Shown here in pieces: positions 1 to 5,717 of a DNA stretch of 8,559 nt (position 1 is its first letter; each line of letters starts with the position of its first letter). This stretch comes from Pseudomonadales bacterium. GTDB lineage: Bacteria; Pseudomonadota; Gammaproteobacteria; Pseudomonadales; Azotimanducaceae. A program made the position numbers and the translations under genes. The stretch lies in assembly GCA_029244465.1 (NCBI GenBank), contig JAQWQN010000227.1, forward strand, positions 1 through 8,559, read 5' to 3'. The notes below the pieces were generated by a model. It saw only the letters and a list, made by a program, of their open reading frames with translations. It had not been told where the DNA came from and did no database searches.

Positions 1-410
1 CCTGGTTTTTGCCGGAACCAAAAGGCGACATTGGCATAAAGTGGTGTCGTCGCCATCGACGTTCCGAACGCGCCGAACAAAAAATAAAATGCGTAAAATT
101 CTGCGATCGATGTTTGTGTGCTCATCAAAAACATGGCACCGGCCATAACGATGGCGGCTATGACACCGAACCAGCGAGTACCAAACTTGTCCGCCAGTAC
201 CCCCCAGAGGACGCCAAAAACCGCTGAAGAAAAAGAAATCGCGGAGTAACCGAGCGCGGTTTCACCGCGACCCCAGCCAAACTCTGCGGACAAAGGTTTC
301 AAGAACACGGAGACGGAACCGAGCGTGCCAAAGGCTAAAGCGCTGATCGTAAAAACCACCGCGACCATTATCCAGCCGTAGGCGGGATCTTTTTCAGTTG
401 CTGAAATCAT
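1..410 (-). CDS. MFS transporter, N-terminal part (runs off left edge)
   Basis: This is the first 136 residues of a major facilitator superfamily permease of the inner membrane; the rest lies beyond position 1. It starts at ATG 410-408 with a short cytoplasmic leader (MISATEKDPAYGW) and then hydrophobic helices at about residues 13-37, 51-72, 80-100 and from 105 on. The loop between helices 2 and 3 carries a textbook MFS motif A, GVLADKFGTR, at residues 70-79 (G70, D74, G77, R79). The phrase SVFLKPLSAEFGW after helix 1 is typical of the oxalate/formate antiporter and monocarboxylate-porter type of MFS proteins, so a small organic acid is a plausible substrate (inference). The start codon directly follows the TAA of the VOC gene with no gap, and no Shine-Dalgarno site is visible, so translation probably depends on re-initiation after that gene. 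The direction of transport cannot be told. Confidence 0.9.
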   Translation of the reverse strand, partial: MISATEKDPAYGWIMVAVVFTISALAFGTLGSVSVFLKPLSAEFGWGRGETALGYSAISFSSAVFGVLWGVLADKFGTRWFGVIAAIVMAGAMFLMSTQTSIAEFYAFYFLFGAFGTSMATTPLYANVAFWFRQKP

Positions 411-1508
411 TTAATTAAACCAATGCGTCAGCCAAGCGATAGCGGTCATCAAAGGCTGTTCGACCAATTCCATCACAGTGCCATCTGGATCGTGAAAAGC
501 AACGATGCCACCCCAGGAATCAGGTCCAGAGCAACATGGTGTGATTGGAGAGACCAGGGTGATGCCGTGTTGTCTCAAAAGTGCGACGTCCGCTGTAATG
601 TCAGAAGTAGAAAAAGCCATACGGTGAATACCTAAATGATTGATGGGCAGGCGGTATGGCGGGCTCTCATCGCGGGGCGATAGCCACTCGATGAGTTTGA
701 TCTGAGAGCCGTCCCGCTTATGGGTAAAAAGTCCGCCGTTAATTTCGATCGGCGCAACAAAGCCCATTGCACGCCCTACTGCTTGGGATTCTGTTCGGTC
801 GAGGTTCGCGGTCAGTTCATATCCAAAGAGCCCATACCAGGCGGCGGAACGCTCATAATCGGTCACGTTAATCGCCACCGCTCCTAAGCGTTGGATGTGC
901 GTTGTTTCGGTGTCGTCAGGGTCCCCAGGAATTTCCTGCAGTTCGTAGTAGGTTCCATCTGGATCTTTGAACATGGCAAAACGAGAACCATTAGCCCGCT
1001 GCACAGGGCGGCTCAAAAATTCCACGCCAAGCCCGGTCATATAGTCATAGTCTGCATCAAGATCTGTGGTCAGCATCTCAGCGTAGGTCATGCCTAAATG
1101 GTTAATGGCTTCGTAAGGCGGTTGCTCGTTTCGGGGTATGGAGAATTCGATGAGATCGATAACCCCGCCGGTCAGTCCTAGTCCGATTAGTTCACCATGC
1201 AGCAGATAGCCGCCAGCGGCCCCACCCTGTGAGCCATCGTAGTCTGTTGGCGTTTGAATGCCGATAGCGTGGGCCATTGCGAGCGTGTTGCTGTCTGGAA
1301 AGCCCGACACGGTATTGAAGCCAAGCTGACCATAGAATTTGCGTGCTTGGTCGAAATTGCTGACGTTGGTGTTGAAGTGCACCCTTGCGAGGACATTAAG
1401 AGTAACTGGATCATCTGCAGTCGCGCCCAGCGGCATGACACTGCAGGCAAGGAGGAGAGCGCCCTGTATAATTTGCACAGTGCCATGGAAGGGCTTTAGG
1501 TTTTTCAA
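411..1508 (-). CDS. Exported tandem VOC (glyoxalase/dioxygenase-fold) protein
   Basis: This is a 365-residue protein of the vicinal oxygen chelate superfamily made of two full VOC units, about residues 40-193 and 206-352. The units are clear duplicates: each ends with a PxNEQPPY/PRDESPPY stretch, an NHLG motif (H137 and H291) and a DPDGT..EL strand (E189 and E347). Likely metal-ligand positions are H44, E121 and E189 in unit 1 and E274, H295 and E347 in unit 2. The position equal to H295 is T141 in unit 1, and the position equal to H44 is A210 in unit 2. The N terminus (MKNLK, then a hydrophobic stretch and ATA before DDP) is a signal peptide with signal peptidase I cleavage near residue 31; LLAC (19-22) also fits a lipobox, so a lipoprotein is possible. 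The start is TTG at 1508, chosen because it supplies the basic n-region; the Shine-Dalgarno site is poor. The substrate is unknown. VOC members include glyoxalases, extradiol dioxygenases and epimerases. It precedes the MFS gene with no gap. Confidence 0.88.
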   Translation of the reverse strand: MKNLKPFHGTVQIIQGALLLACSVMPLGATADDPVTLNVLARVHFNTNVSNFDQARKFYGQLGFNTVSGFPDSNTLAMAHAIGIQTPTDYDGSQGGAAGGYLLHGELIGLGLTGGVIDLIEFSIPRNEQPPYEAINHLGMTYAEMLTTDLDADYDYMTGLGVEFLSRPVQRANGSRFAMFKDPDGTYYELQEIPGDPDDTETTHIQRLGAVAINVTDYERSAAWYGLFGYELTANLDRTESQAVGRAMGFVAPIEINGGLFTHKRDGSQIKLIEWLSPRDESPPYRLPINHLGIHRMAFSTSDITADVALLRQHGITLVSPITPCCSGPDSWGGIVAFHDPDGTVMELVEQPLMTAIAWLTHWFN

Positions 1509-1529
1509 ATTGGTCGTGTCCCGTATACT
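1502..1529 (+). promoter_or_regulatory. Possible sigma70-type promoter for the plus-strand operon
   Basis: TTTTCA (1502-1507) and TATACT (1524-1529) are separated by 16 bp and match the -35 and -10 consensus at 4 and 5 of 6 positions. Transcription would begin near 1536, about 40 bases before the ATG at 1576. The -35 element overlaps the TTG start of the divergent VOC gene. The match is modest and only sequence-based. No equally good promoter was found for the minus-strand unit. Confidence 0.25.
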
Positions 1530-1575
1530 CTTGGCGCGGCCTACCCGATCCTAGTGCACCATACGTGCGAGAACA
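1509..1575. other. Divergent intergenic spacer
   Basis: These 67 bp separate the VOC-MFS unit from the plus-strand series and must hold the start signals of both. A short inverted repeat, GCAC (1556-1559) and GTGC (1565-1568) around a 5-bp centre, includes the palindrome GTGCAC. It is too short to call an operator with confidence. No regulator gene is present next to it. Confidence 0.4.
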
Positions 1576-3216
1576 ATGATCGTTAGCGGAATCACGAAGG
1601 GTGAAGGCAAAGCAGTAGTCTTGATGCCTTGTGGAGGTTCAGTGATTCGTTGTTGTGTGTTCGTTCTGTGCTTGCAGTCGTCGTTCTGTTTTGCGTACTG
1701 TGCCGCGTCGGCACCGCCGAGTTTCTCTGTCAGCTATGCCAACGGTTGGGGCATCGATCTCAACAATACCCGTTATCAACCCAACTCTACAATTGACGCA
1801 TCTAATGCGGCGCAACTTGCGCTTAAATGGGTGTACGGACTAAGCACTGATACGCCGCGGTCCTATCCCTATGTGACTGAAGACACGATATTTGTCGGGG
1901 ATGCCGGGCGTGGTGTTGTGGCGCTGGATCGAGAGACGGGCTGTGAGCGTTGGGTCTTTGCGCATGAGGGCTATATCGCCAGTGCCCTCTTGCACGCCAA
2001 GGTGGACGGTAAAGAAGTTCTGGTCTTCAACGATCGGATTGATGGCGTTTATGCCATCGATGCGGTCACTGGAGAATTTGTTTGGCATGCAGTCCTCGAT
2101 GAGGGTCCGATACCTTGGTTTTCTGGGACCCCATTGATTTATGGAAACCGAGTCTATGTGCCGATTGCGTCGCAAGAAGTCGGTCTTGCGATTAATCCCT
2201 TATATGGGTGCTGTACGACGAGTGGCGGTTTGGCGGCATTTGATCTCGCGACGGGTAAGAAAGTCTGGTATCTGCGTACGATCAAAGAACCCGTGCTGCA
2301 GACCGGCGAAAGATGGTTTTTCGTGCAGGAGTATGGGCCGAGTGGCGCACCGGTTTGGGGTGCACCGAGCTACGATATAAAAGAAGATATTCTTTACTTT
2401 GGTACTGGGCAAAACTACTCCCACCCGACGACTGCTACGAGCGATGCTTTGTTTGCCGTTGATGGCGCGTCGGGAGCGGTGATCTGGCAACAGCAAATCA
2501 CGGCCAACGACGCCTACACCGCGGCATGCAACCTCATGGCGTTGAATCATCCCAATTGTCCTAAGCCCACAGGCCCGGATGTGGATTTTGGTGCGCCGAC
2601 CATATTGGTGGATAGAGCCCTGGCCGGTCAGCTCTTATTGGGCGGGCAAAAATCGGGTGAAGTGCATGCCCTTAATCGCGTCACTGGGGAGCGTGTGTGG
2701 ACTCAACGGGTCGGTAGAGGCGGCATTGTGGGTGGTATCCATTGGGGGCTCGCGGTCAACGAAACGCTCGGTCTCGTGTTTGCGCCGATTAGTGACAAGT
2801 CGATTCTCGATTTTCCGGCGCCTGGCGTGGCGGCACCAGGACTCTACGCCTTGGATTTGGATACGGGCGTGCAGCGTTGGCGCTACTCGAGAGAATCCAG
2901 GTGTGAAAATTCGGAAAGTTGCGAATATGGTCTGTCTGCGGCGCCGATCGCTACGAACGACATCGTGATTACAGGCAGCATGGACGGTTTCCTTGAAATC
3001 CATCGAGCGATCGATGGCGAAAGAATTTGGGTTTATGACGCATGGCGGCAGTTTGATGCGGTTAACGGAGTGGCTACGCATGGTGGCGCGTTTGATGCAC
3101 ACGGACCATTGGTTGCTGATAATCTATTGATCGTGTCGGCTGGATACAGCTACGTTGGTGCACAACGTGGTGGCAATGCACTCTTGGTATTTGAGGTGAT
3201 CGATGACGGCGGATGA
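1576..3216 (+). CDS. Periplasmic PQQ-type beta-propeller protein, polyvinyl-alcohol-dehydrogenase-like
   Basis: This is a 546-residue quinoprotein-like propeller. At least seven blade-closing motifs of the type G-x-x-x-A-[LIF]-D-x-x-T-G-x-x-x-W are visible, near residues 113-127, 157-170, 217-231, 291-304, 361-375, 422-435 and 471-485. The opening GWGIDLNNTRY (57-67), the adjacent cysteines C212-C213 in GCCTTSGG, VWGAPSYD (260-267) and GTGQNYS (276-282) are shared with PVA-dehydrogenase-type quinoproteins. In quinoprotein alcohol dehydrogenases a vicinal disulfide of this kind lies over PQQ. Oxidation of an alcohol group in the periplasm is therefore the best guess, but substrate and PQQ use are inferred. 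No CxxCH haem site is present, so electrons would need a separate acceptor. The signal peptide lies about residues 23-46, with cleavage near ASA and PPSF. The true start may be ATG 1624 (M17), which gives a more compact signal peptide; neither start has a good Shine-Dalgarno site. The last 14 bases overlap the RDD gene. Confidence 0.85.
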   Translation: MIVSGITKGEGKAVVLMPCGGSVIRCCVFVLCLQSSFCFAYCAASAPPSFSVSYANGWGIDLNNTRYQPNSTIDASNAAQLALKWVYGLSTDTPRSYPYVTEDTIFVGDAGRGVVALDRETGCERWVFAHEGYIASALLHAKVDGKEVLVFNDRIDGVYAIDAVTGEFVWHAVLDEGPIPWFSGTPLIYGNRVYVPIASQEVGLAINPLYGCCTTSGGLAAFDLATGKKVWYLRTIKEPVLQTGERWFFVQEYGPSGAPVWGAPSYDIKEDILYFGTGQNYSHPTTATSDALFAVDGASGAVIWQQQITANDAYTAACNLMALNHPNCPKPTGPDVDFGAPTILVDRALAGQLLLGGQKSGEVHALNRVTGERVWTQRVGRGGIVGGIHWGLAVNETLGLVFAPISDKSILDFPAPGVAAPGLYALDLDTGVQRWRYSRESRCENSESCEYGLSAAPIATNDIVITGSMDGFLEIHRAIDGERIWVYDAWRQFDAVNGVATHGGAFDAHGPLVADNLLIVSAGYSYVGAQRGGNALLVFEVIDDGG

Positions 3217-3667
3217 AGCACCGATCCTTGCTGGGCGGTTTCGTCGTTTGGCCGCTTGGGCAGTCGATGCGGCGCTGGTGCCAACACTGACAATTTTGCT
3301 CGTGATGATTGCTGGCGTTGTCGAGGATGCTGAAGACTTCTCAGACAACTTTTGGATCTTTTGGGTGTTGTGCCTTGCTGTTTTGAGTTATCTCATACTA
3401 AACGGCTACGGCTTGCTTACCAGAGGTCAAACGATTGGTAAGCGGTTCCTGGGTATTGCGATAGTCGCGAGTTCTACAGGTGATCGAGTACCGTTTTGGC
3501 GGCTTGTTTGTGTACGGGCGTTGTTTTTTCCGATTAGCTTTTTGCTTGCGCTGCCGCCATTGACTGTCTTGTCGTTGTTGGACCAGGGGTTGATTTTTCG
3601 AAGTGATCGACGATGTCTACACGATGTAATCGCGGGTACGATGGTCATCGAGAGTCAAAGCAAATAG
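3203..3667 (+). CDS. RDD family integral membrane protein
   Basis: This 154-residue inner-membrane protein matches the RDD family throughout. It has RRLAAWAVDAAL at residues 14-25 (R14/R15 and D22 of the family signature), hydrophobic helices at about 24-40, 50-70 and 104-126, the conserved loop GQTIGKRFLGI at 75-85, and a C-terminal DRRCLHDVIAGT at 135-146. The length is usual for the family. Its molecular function is not well defined; some members are linked to ion transport or osmotic tolerance. The ATG at 3203 sits inside the end of the quinoprotein gene (14-base overlap) and is preceded by GAGGTG at 3192-3197, so the two are probably translationally coupled. This may point to a membrane partner role, but that is inference. 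Confidence 0.9.
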   Translation: MTADEAPILAGRFRRLAAWAVDAALVPTLTILLVMIAGVVEDAEDFSDNFWIFWVLCLAVLSYLILNGYGLLTRGQTIGKRFLGIAIVASSTGDRVPFWRLVCVRALFFPISFLLALPPLTVLSLLDQGLIFRSDRRCLHDVIAGTMVIESQSK

Positions 3668-3689
3668 TGAGTGATCGGAAGGTGTTTAT

Positions 3690-4046
3690 ATGAAGATTCT
3701 ATTAAACGTTATGTTGGTCTTGAACGGACTAACGGAGCTTCTGGCGTCGGCGACTTTAATCCTAGGTGCCAATGGCCTGTCCGCCGCAGGAACTGGCGCT
3801 ATGTGGTCTATGCATTACGGGTTTGCGGCGCTCGCGATAGCCAGTGTGTCTGTGTGGGCTTGGTCACATCGATCGAACCTCGCTGTCATGACAACAGTCA
3901 TTGGGACCTTGCTCGTTTTTCACGCGGGGCTTTGCTTGTCGCTAGCGCTTGCCGGTGATCAGGTGGTTGGGATGGCCATACATGGCATCACTGCGGTCAT
4001 GTGCGTTGTCCTCTTCGCTCGACGTGGTCGTCTGTCGACCAGTTAA
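3690..4046 (+). CDS. Small four-helix membrane protein, unrecognised family
   Basis: This 118-residue hydrophobic protein has four predicted membrane segments at about residues 4-27, 40-59, 64-88 and 92-110, and ends in the basic tail ARRGRLSTS, which suggests a cytoplasmic C terminus. I do not recognise the family. Polar residues within or at the edge of helices are E16 (helix 1), H42 (helix 2), H78 (helix 3) and H98 (helix 4), a pattern that could bind a cofactor or metal or carry protons, though nothing shows which. The start is ATG 3690 with a strong Shine-Dalgarno site GGAAGGTG at 3677-3684. It follows the RDD gene by 22 bp with no terminator and so belongs to the same transcript. A second frame open from 3671 is rejected as a shadow because the chosen frame has a consistent membrane-protein pattern. 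Confidence 0.8.
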   Translation: MKILLNVMLVLNGLTELLASATLILGANGLSAAGTGAMWSMHYGFAALAIASVSVWAWSHRSNLAVMTTVIGTLLVFHAGLCLSLALAGDQVVGMAIHGITAVMCVVLFARRGRLSTS

Positions 4047-4080
4047 CGAGGCAGCACTGGAATTGAAAAGACGTAACTGA

Positions 4081-4087
4081 GAAGGAG
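4081..4087 (+). promoter_or_regulatory. Ribosome binding site fixing the GTG start of the LLM gene
   Basis: GAAGGAG ends 6 bases before the GTG at 4094-4096. A second GTG at 4092 is out of frame, and no in-frame ATG is nearby, so this site decides the start. Confidence 0.75.
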
Positions 4088-4093
4088 TTCTGT

Positions 4094-5107
4094 GTGACCA
4101 GACAAGTTAACTTTGGACTGTGGTATGACTTCAGAAACCCGCGCGGAGAACTGTCCTACGAAGATTTTTATGCGACGTCGCTTGAGCAGATTGCGTGGGC
4201 GGAAGAGTTGGGTTTCCAATCTGTATGGCTGACTGAGCATCATTTTGTTGCCGACGGCTATACACCTTCACCTCTGGTCGTCGCCGCAGCCATCGCACAG
4301 AAGACAAAACGGATGCAGATCGGCACCAATTTAATGTTGTTGCCCTTAGCTGATCCAGTACGGCTAGCTGAAGATGCAGCCACGCTTGCGATATTAAGTG
4401 CGGGACGCTTTGACCTGGGTGTGGGCCTAGGTTATCGGCAGATCGAATTCGACTATTTTGGTCGAGCGCTCAAGTACCGACCAAGTTTGATGGAAGAGGG
4501 CATCGAGATCATTCGCCAAGCGTGGACGGGTGAGCCGATTAGCATTGATGGACGCCGCTATCAAATAGAGGGGCTAGCCGTCGCCCCGGTGCCTACGACG
4601 AAACCCAGGCTCCTTATGGGTGGGATGGCTGAGCCTGCTATTGCTCGCGCAGCTCGTATAGGGGATGGCTTCCTCTCTACAGGTGGAATCGGTCATGGCG
4701 AGTATATTGCTGCGCTCGAAAGTCTTGGTAAGCCTCGCACTGATGGTGCCATTTTTGCAGGTCACTGGGGTGTCATTTCTGAAGATCCTGAAAAGGAGGC
4801 GGCGCGTATGGGCGAATACGCGCTGTATCAAACTAATGAATATATTAAGTGGGGAGCTTTTGGCCCGCCGGAGACAACGCCAGTCTTTCCTCATGCAGCG
4901 GCAGCGCTGGAAGGTGGGTTGTATGAAATGCTAGATGGTGAAGGTGCTGTGCGAGCGCTTGTTACTCTGTTGACGGAGTATCCCGAAATTAAAGACGTTC
5001 ATTTTTGGGCTCAGTTTCCAGGCGAACCGTTTGCACAAGGGAATGCCCGCATTGAATATATGGCTAAGAGCGTGCTGCCGAAAGTGAGGCAGCAACTAGA
5101 AGATTGA
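4094..5107 (+). CDS. LLM-class (luciferase-like) flavin-dependent oxidoreductase
   Basis: This 337-residue TIM-barrel enzyme belongs to the bacterial luciferase-like monooxygenase superfamily, and the length is normal for it. Diagnostic parts are WAEELGFQSVWLTEHHF (35-51) with the E48-H49-H50 motif, YTPSP (56-60), the strand IGTNLMLLPL (76-85) followed by DPVRLAEDAATL (87-98), SAGRFDLGVGLGY (102-114), and PRLLMGGMAEPAIARAA (171-187). Such enzymes use FMN or F420 as a soluble cofactor, usually for monooxygenation or hydride transfer on a small organic molecule. The sequence does not settle which flavin is used, and FMNH2 would need a reductase that is not in the window. It starts at GTG 4094, 47 bp after the small membrane protein. 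The intervening bases hold no hairpin, so read-through from upstream is likely. It probably acts on the substrate of the CoA pathway that follows. Confidence 0.9.
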   Translation: MTRQVNFGLWYDFRNPRGELSYEDFYATSLEQIAWAEELGFQSVWLTEHHFVADGYTPSPLVVAAAIAQKTKRMQIGTNLMLLPLADPVRLAEDAATLAILSAGRFDLGVGLGYRQIEFDYFGRALKYRPSLMEEGIEIIRQAWTGEPISIDGRRYQIEGLAVAPVPTTKPRLLMGGMAEPAIARAARIGDGFLSTGGIGHGEYIAALESLGKPRTDGAIFAGHWGVISEDPEKEAARMGEYALYQTNEYIKWGAFGPPETTPVFPHAAAALEGGLYEMLDGEGAVRALVTLLTEYPEIKDVHFWAQFPGEPFAQGNARIEYMAKSVLPKVRQQLED

Positions 5108-5141
5108 TTGCTTTATACCATAGCATCTGAGGAGGTAACCG
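5108..5141 (+). other. Intergenic gap after the LLM gene
   Basis: These 34 bp hold the Shine-Dalgarno site for the 50-codon ORF and nothing else that I can see. There is no hairpin with a T-run, so transcription from the LLM gene should continue into the CoA-pathway genes. Confidence 0.5.
5130..5136 (+). promoter_or_regulatory. Very strong Shine-Dalgarno site in front of a 50-codon ORF
   Basis: AGGAGGT is a seven-base perfect complement to the 3' end of 16S rRNA, and it ends 5 bases before the ATG at 5142. It is the best ribosome binding site in the window. It sits 155 bases upstream of the NTF2-fold start, too far to serve that gene directly. Confidence 0.8.
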
Positions 5142-5294
5142 ATGGTAATTTTGATGCCCGCATCTACAGGAAACGTTTACGGTAAAACCATACGACTGAT
5201 ATCTAGCCGTCTTCTTAAATCACGTTTGGGTTCGCTGTGTTCGCAGCTCGGAAAAAGTATAAGGTTCCTAAATTTCTATTCGGAGTTGTTATGA
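5142..5294 (+). CDS. Candidate small protein or leader peptide, 50 residues
   Basis: This short ORF begins MVILMPASTGNVYG and ends FLNFYSELL. It has ATG at 5142 at ideal spacing from AGGAGGT. Its TGA (5292-5294) overlaps the ATG of the NTF2-fold gene (5291) in an ATGA junction, the same junction used by the other coupled pairs downstream. The peptide has three Lys, four Arg, one Glu and no Asp (net about +6) and is rich in Leu and Ser. Residues 17-43 place hydrophobic side chains every three to four positions (I17, I20, L24, L29, L32, L36, I40, L43), so an amphipathic cationic helix is plausible. There is no signal peptide or clear membrane segment. I recognise no family. GC is about 41% by hand count, lower than the flanking genes appear. 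It may be a real small protein, a leader that couples translation to the next gene, or the remnant of a decayed gene. Confidence 0.55.
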   Translation: MVILMPASTGNVYGKTIRLISSRLLKSRLGSLCSQLGKSIRFLNFYSELL

Positions 5295-5710
5295 CGATTG
5301 GATTAGAAGATAAATTAAGCATTCAGGAATTGTTGGCAAGGGCCGCACTCGGTTACGACGAAAGAGATACGGAAATGCTCGCGGAGTGTTTTGCCGAAGC
5401 AGCGGAAATGACAATGTGCATTGCTGGCGGTGACTTGATCGGTCCGTTTATGGGTCGTGCCGGCATCCTGTCTCTGATGGTCGAGGCGATGGCTACTCAG
5501 ACAGACGTCCGACGTCATGTTATTTCCAATATTGTCTTTCTGGACAAAGCGAAAGAGTCAGCCTTGGTCTTATCTAATCTCACTTTACTGGCGACTGAAA
5601 ACGGTGCCATTAACCTGCTTTCGGCCGGTCTGTATCGCGATGAGGTTGTCAAAGCAGAGGGCGCCTGGCGAATTGCTAAACGACATCTGGATCTGGATAA
5701 GTCCTACTAG
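5291..5710 (+). CDS. NTF2/SnoaL-fold protein
   Basis: This 139-residue protein has the cone-shaped NTF2-like fold shared by SnoaL cyclases, ketosteroid isomerases and ring-hydroxylating dioxygenase small subunits. Visible features are an N-terminal helix with IQELLARAALGYDERD (11-26), CFAEAAEMTM (33-42) as the first strand region, GRAGILSLM (55-63), RRHVISNIVF (74-83) with H76, strands ALVLSNLTLL (91-100), and a closing GAWRIAKRHLDLD (124-136). These are typical of SnoaL_4-type proteins. The reaction is unknown; members act as isomerases, hydratases, cyclases or non-catalytic binding proteins. I chose ATG 5291 because GGAG (5282-5285) precedes it at good spacing; the in-frame GTG at 5237 has no Shine-Dalgarno site and would add 18 residues of basic, unfolded-looking sequence. 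The start overlaps the stop of the 50-aa ORF (ATGA), and the acyl-CoA synthetase follows after 7 bp. Confidence 0.85.
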   Translation: MTIGLEDKLSIQELLARAALGYDERDTEMLAECFAEAAEMTMCIAGGDLIGPFMGRAGILSLMVEAMATQTDVRRHVISNIVFLDKAKESALVLSNLTLLATENGAINLLSAGLYRDEVVKAEGAWRIAKRHLDLDKSY

Positions 5711-5717
5711 GTACGAC

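Noticed and set aside
9..227. Plus-strand 72-codon frame at the left edge
   Set aside because: The minus strand here encodes an MFS protein with a perfect motif A; the plus frame is a shadow.
1554..1568. GTGCAC palindrome and GCAC/GTGC inverted repeat as an operator
   Set aside because: Arms of four bases are expected by chance in a spacer of this size, and no regulator gene is adjacent.
1840..3102. Antisense open frames inside the quinoprotein gene
   Set aside because: They are shadows of a gene with clear repeated motifs; compositions are rich in Arg, Cys and His with no domain pattern.
3671..3958. A 95-codon plus-strand frame overlapping the small membrane protein
   Set aside because: It lacks hydrophobic or domain structure, and the Shine-Dalgarno site at 3677-3684 fits ATG 3690 in the other frame.
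5237..5290. GTG at 5237 as start of the NTF2-fold protein
   Set aside because: It has no Shine-Dalgarno site and adds a basic tail before the usual family start. ATG 5291 has GGAG at good spacing and forms an ATGA junction.
5517..5717. N-terminal extension of the acyl-CoA synthetase frame back to 5517
   Set aside because: It overlaps the NTF2-fold gene in another frame, and the family consensus begins at ATG 5718.
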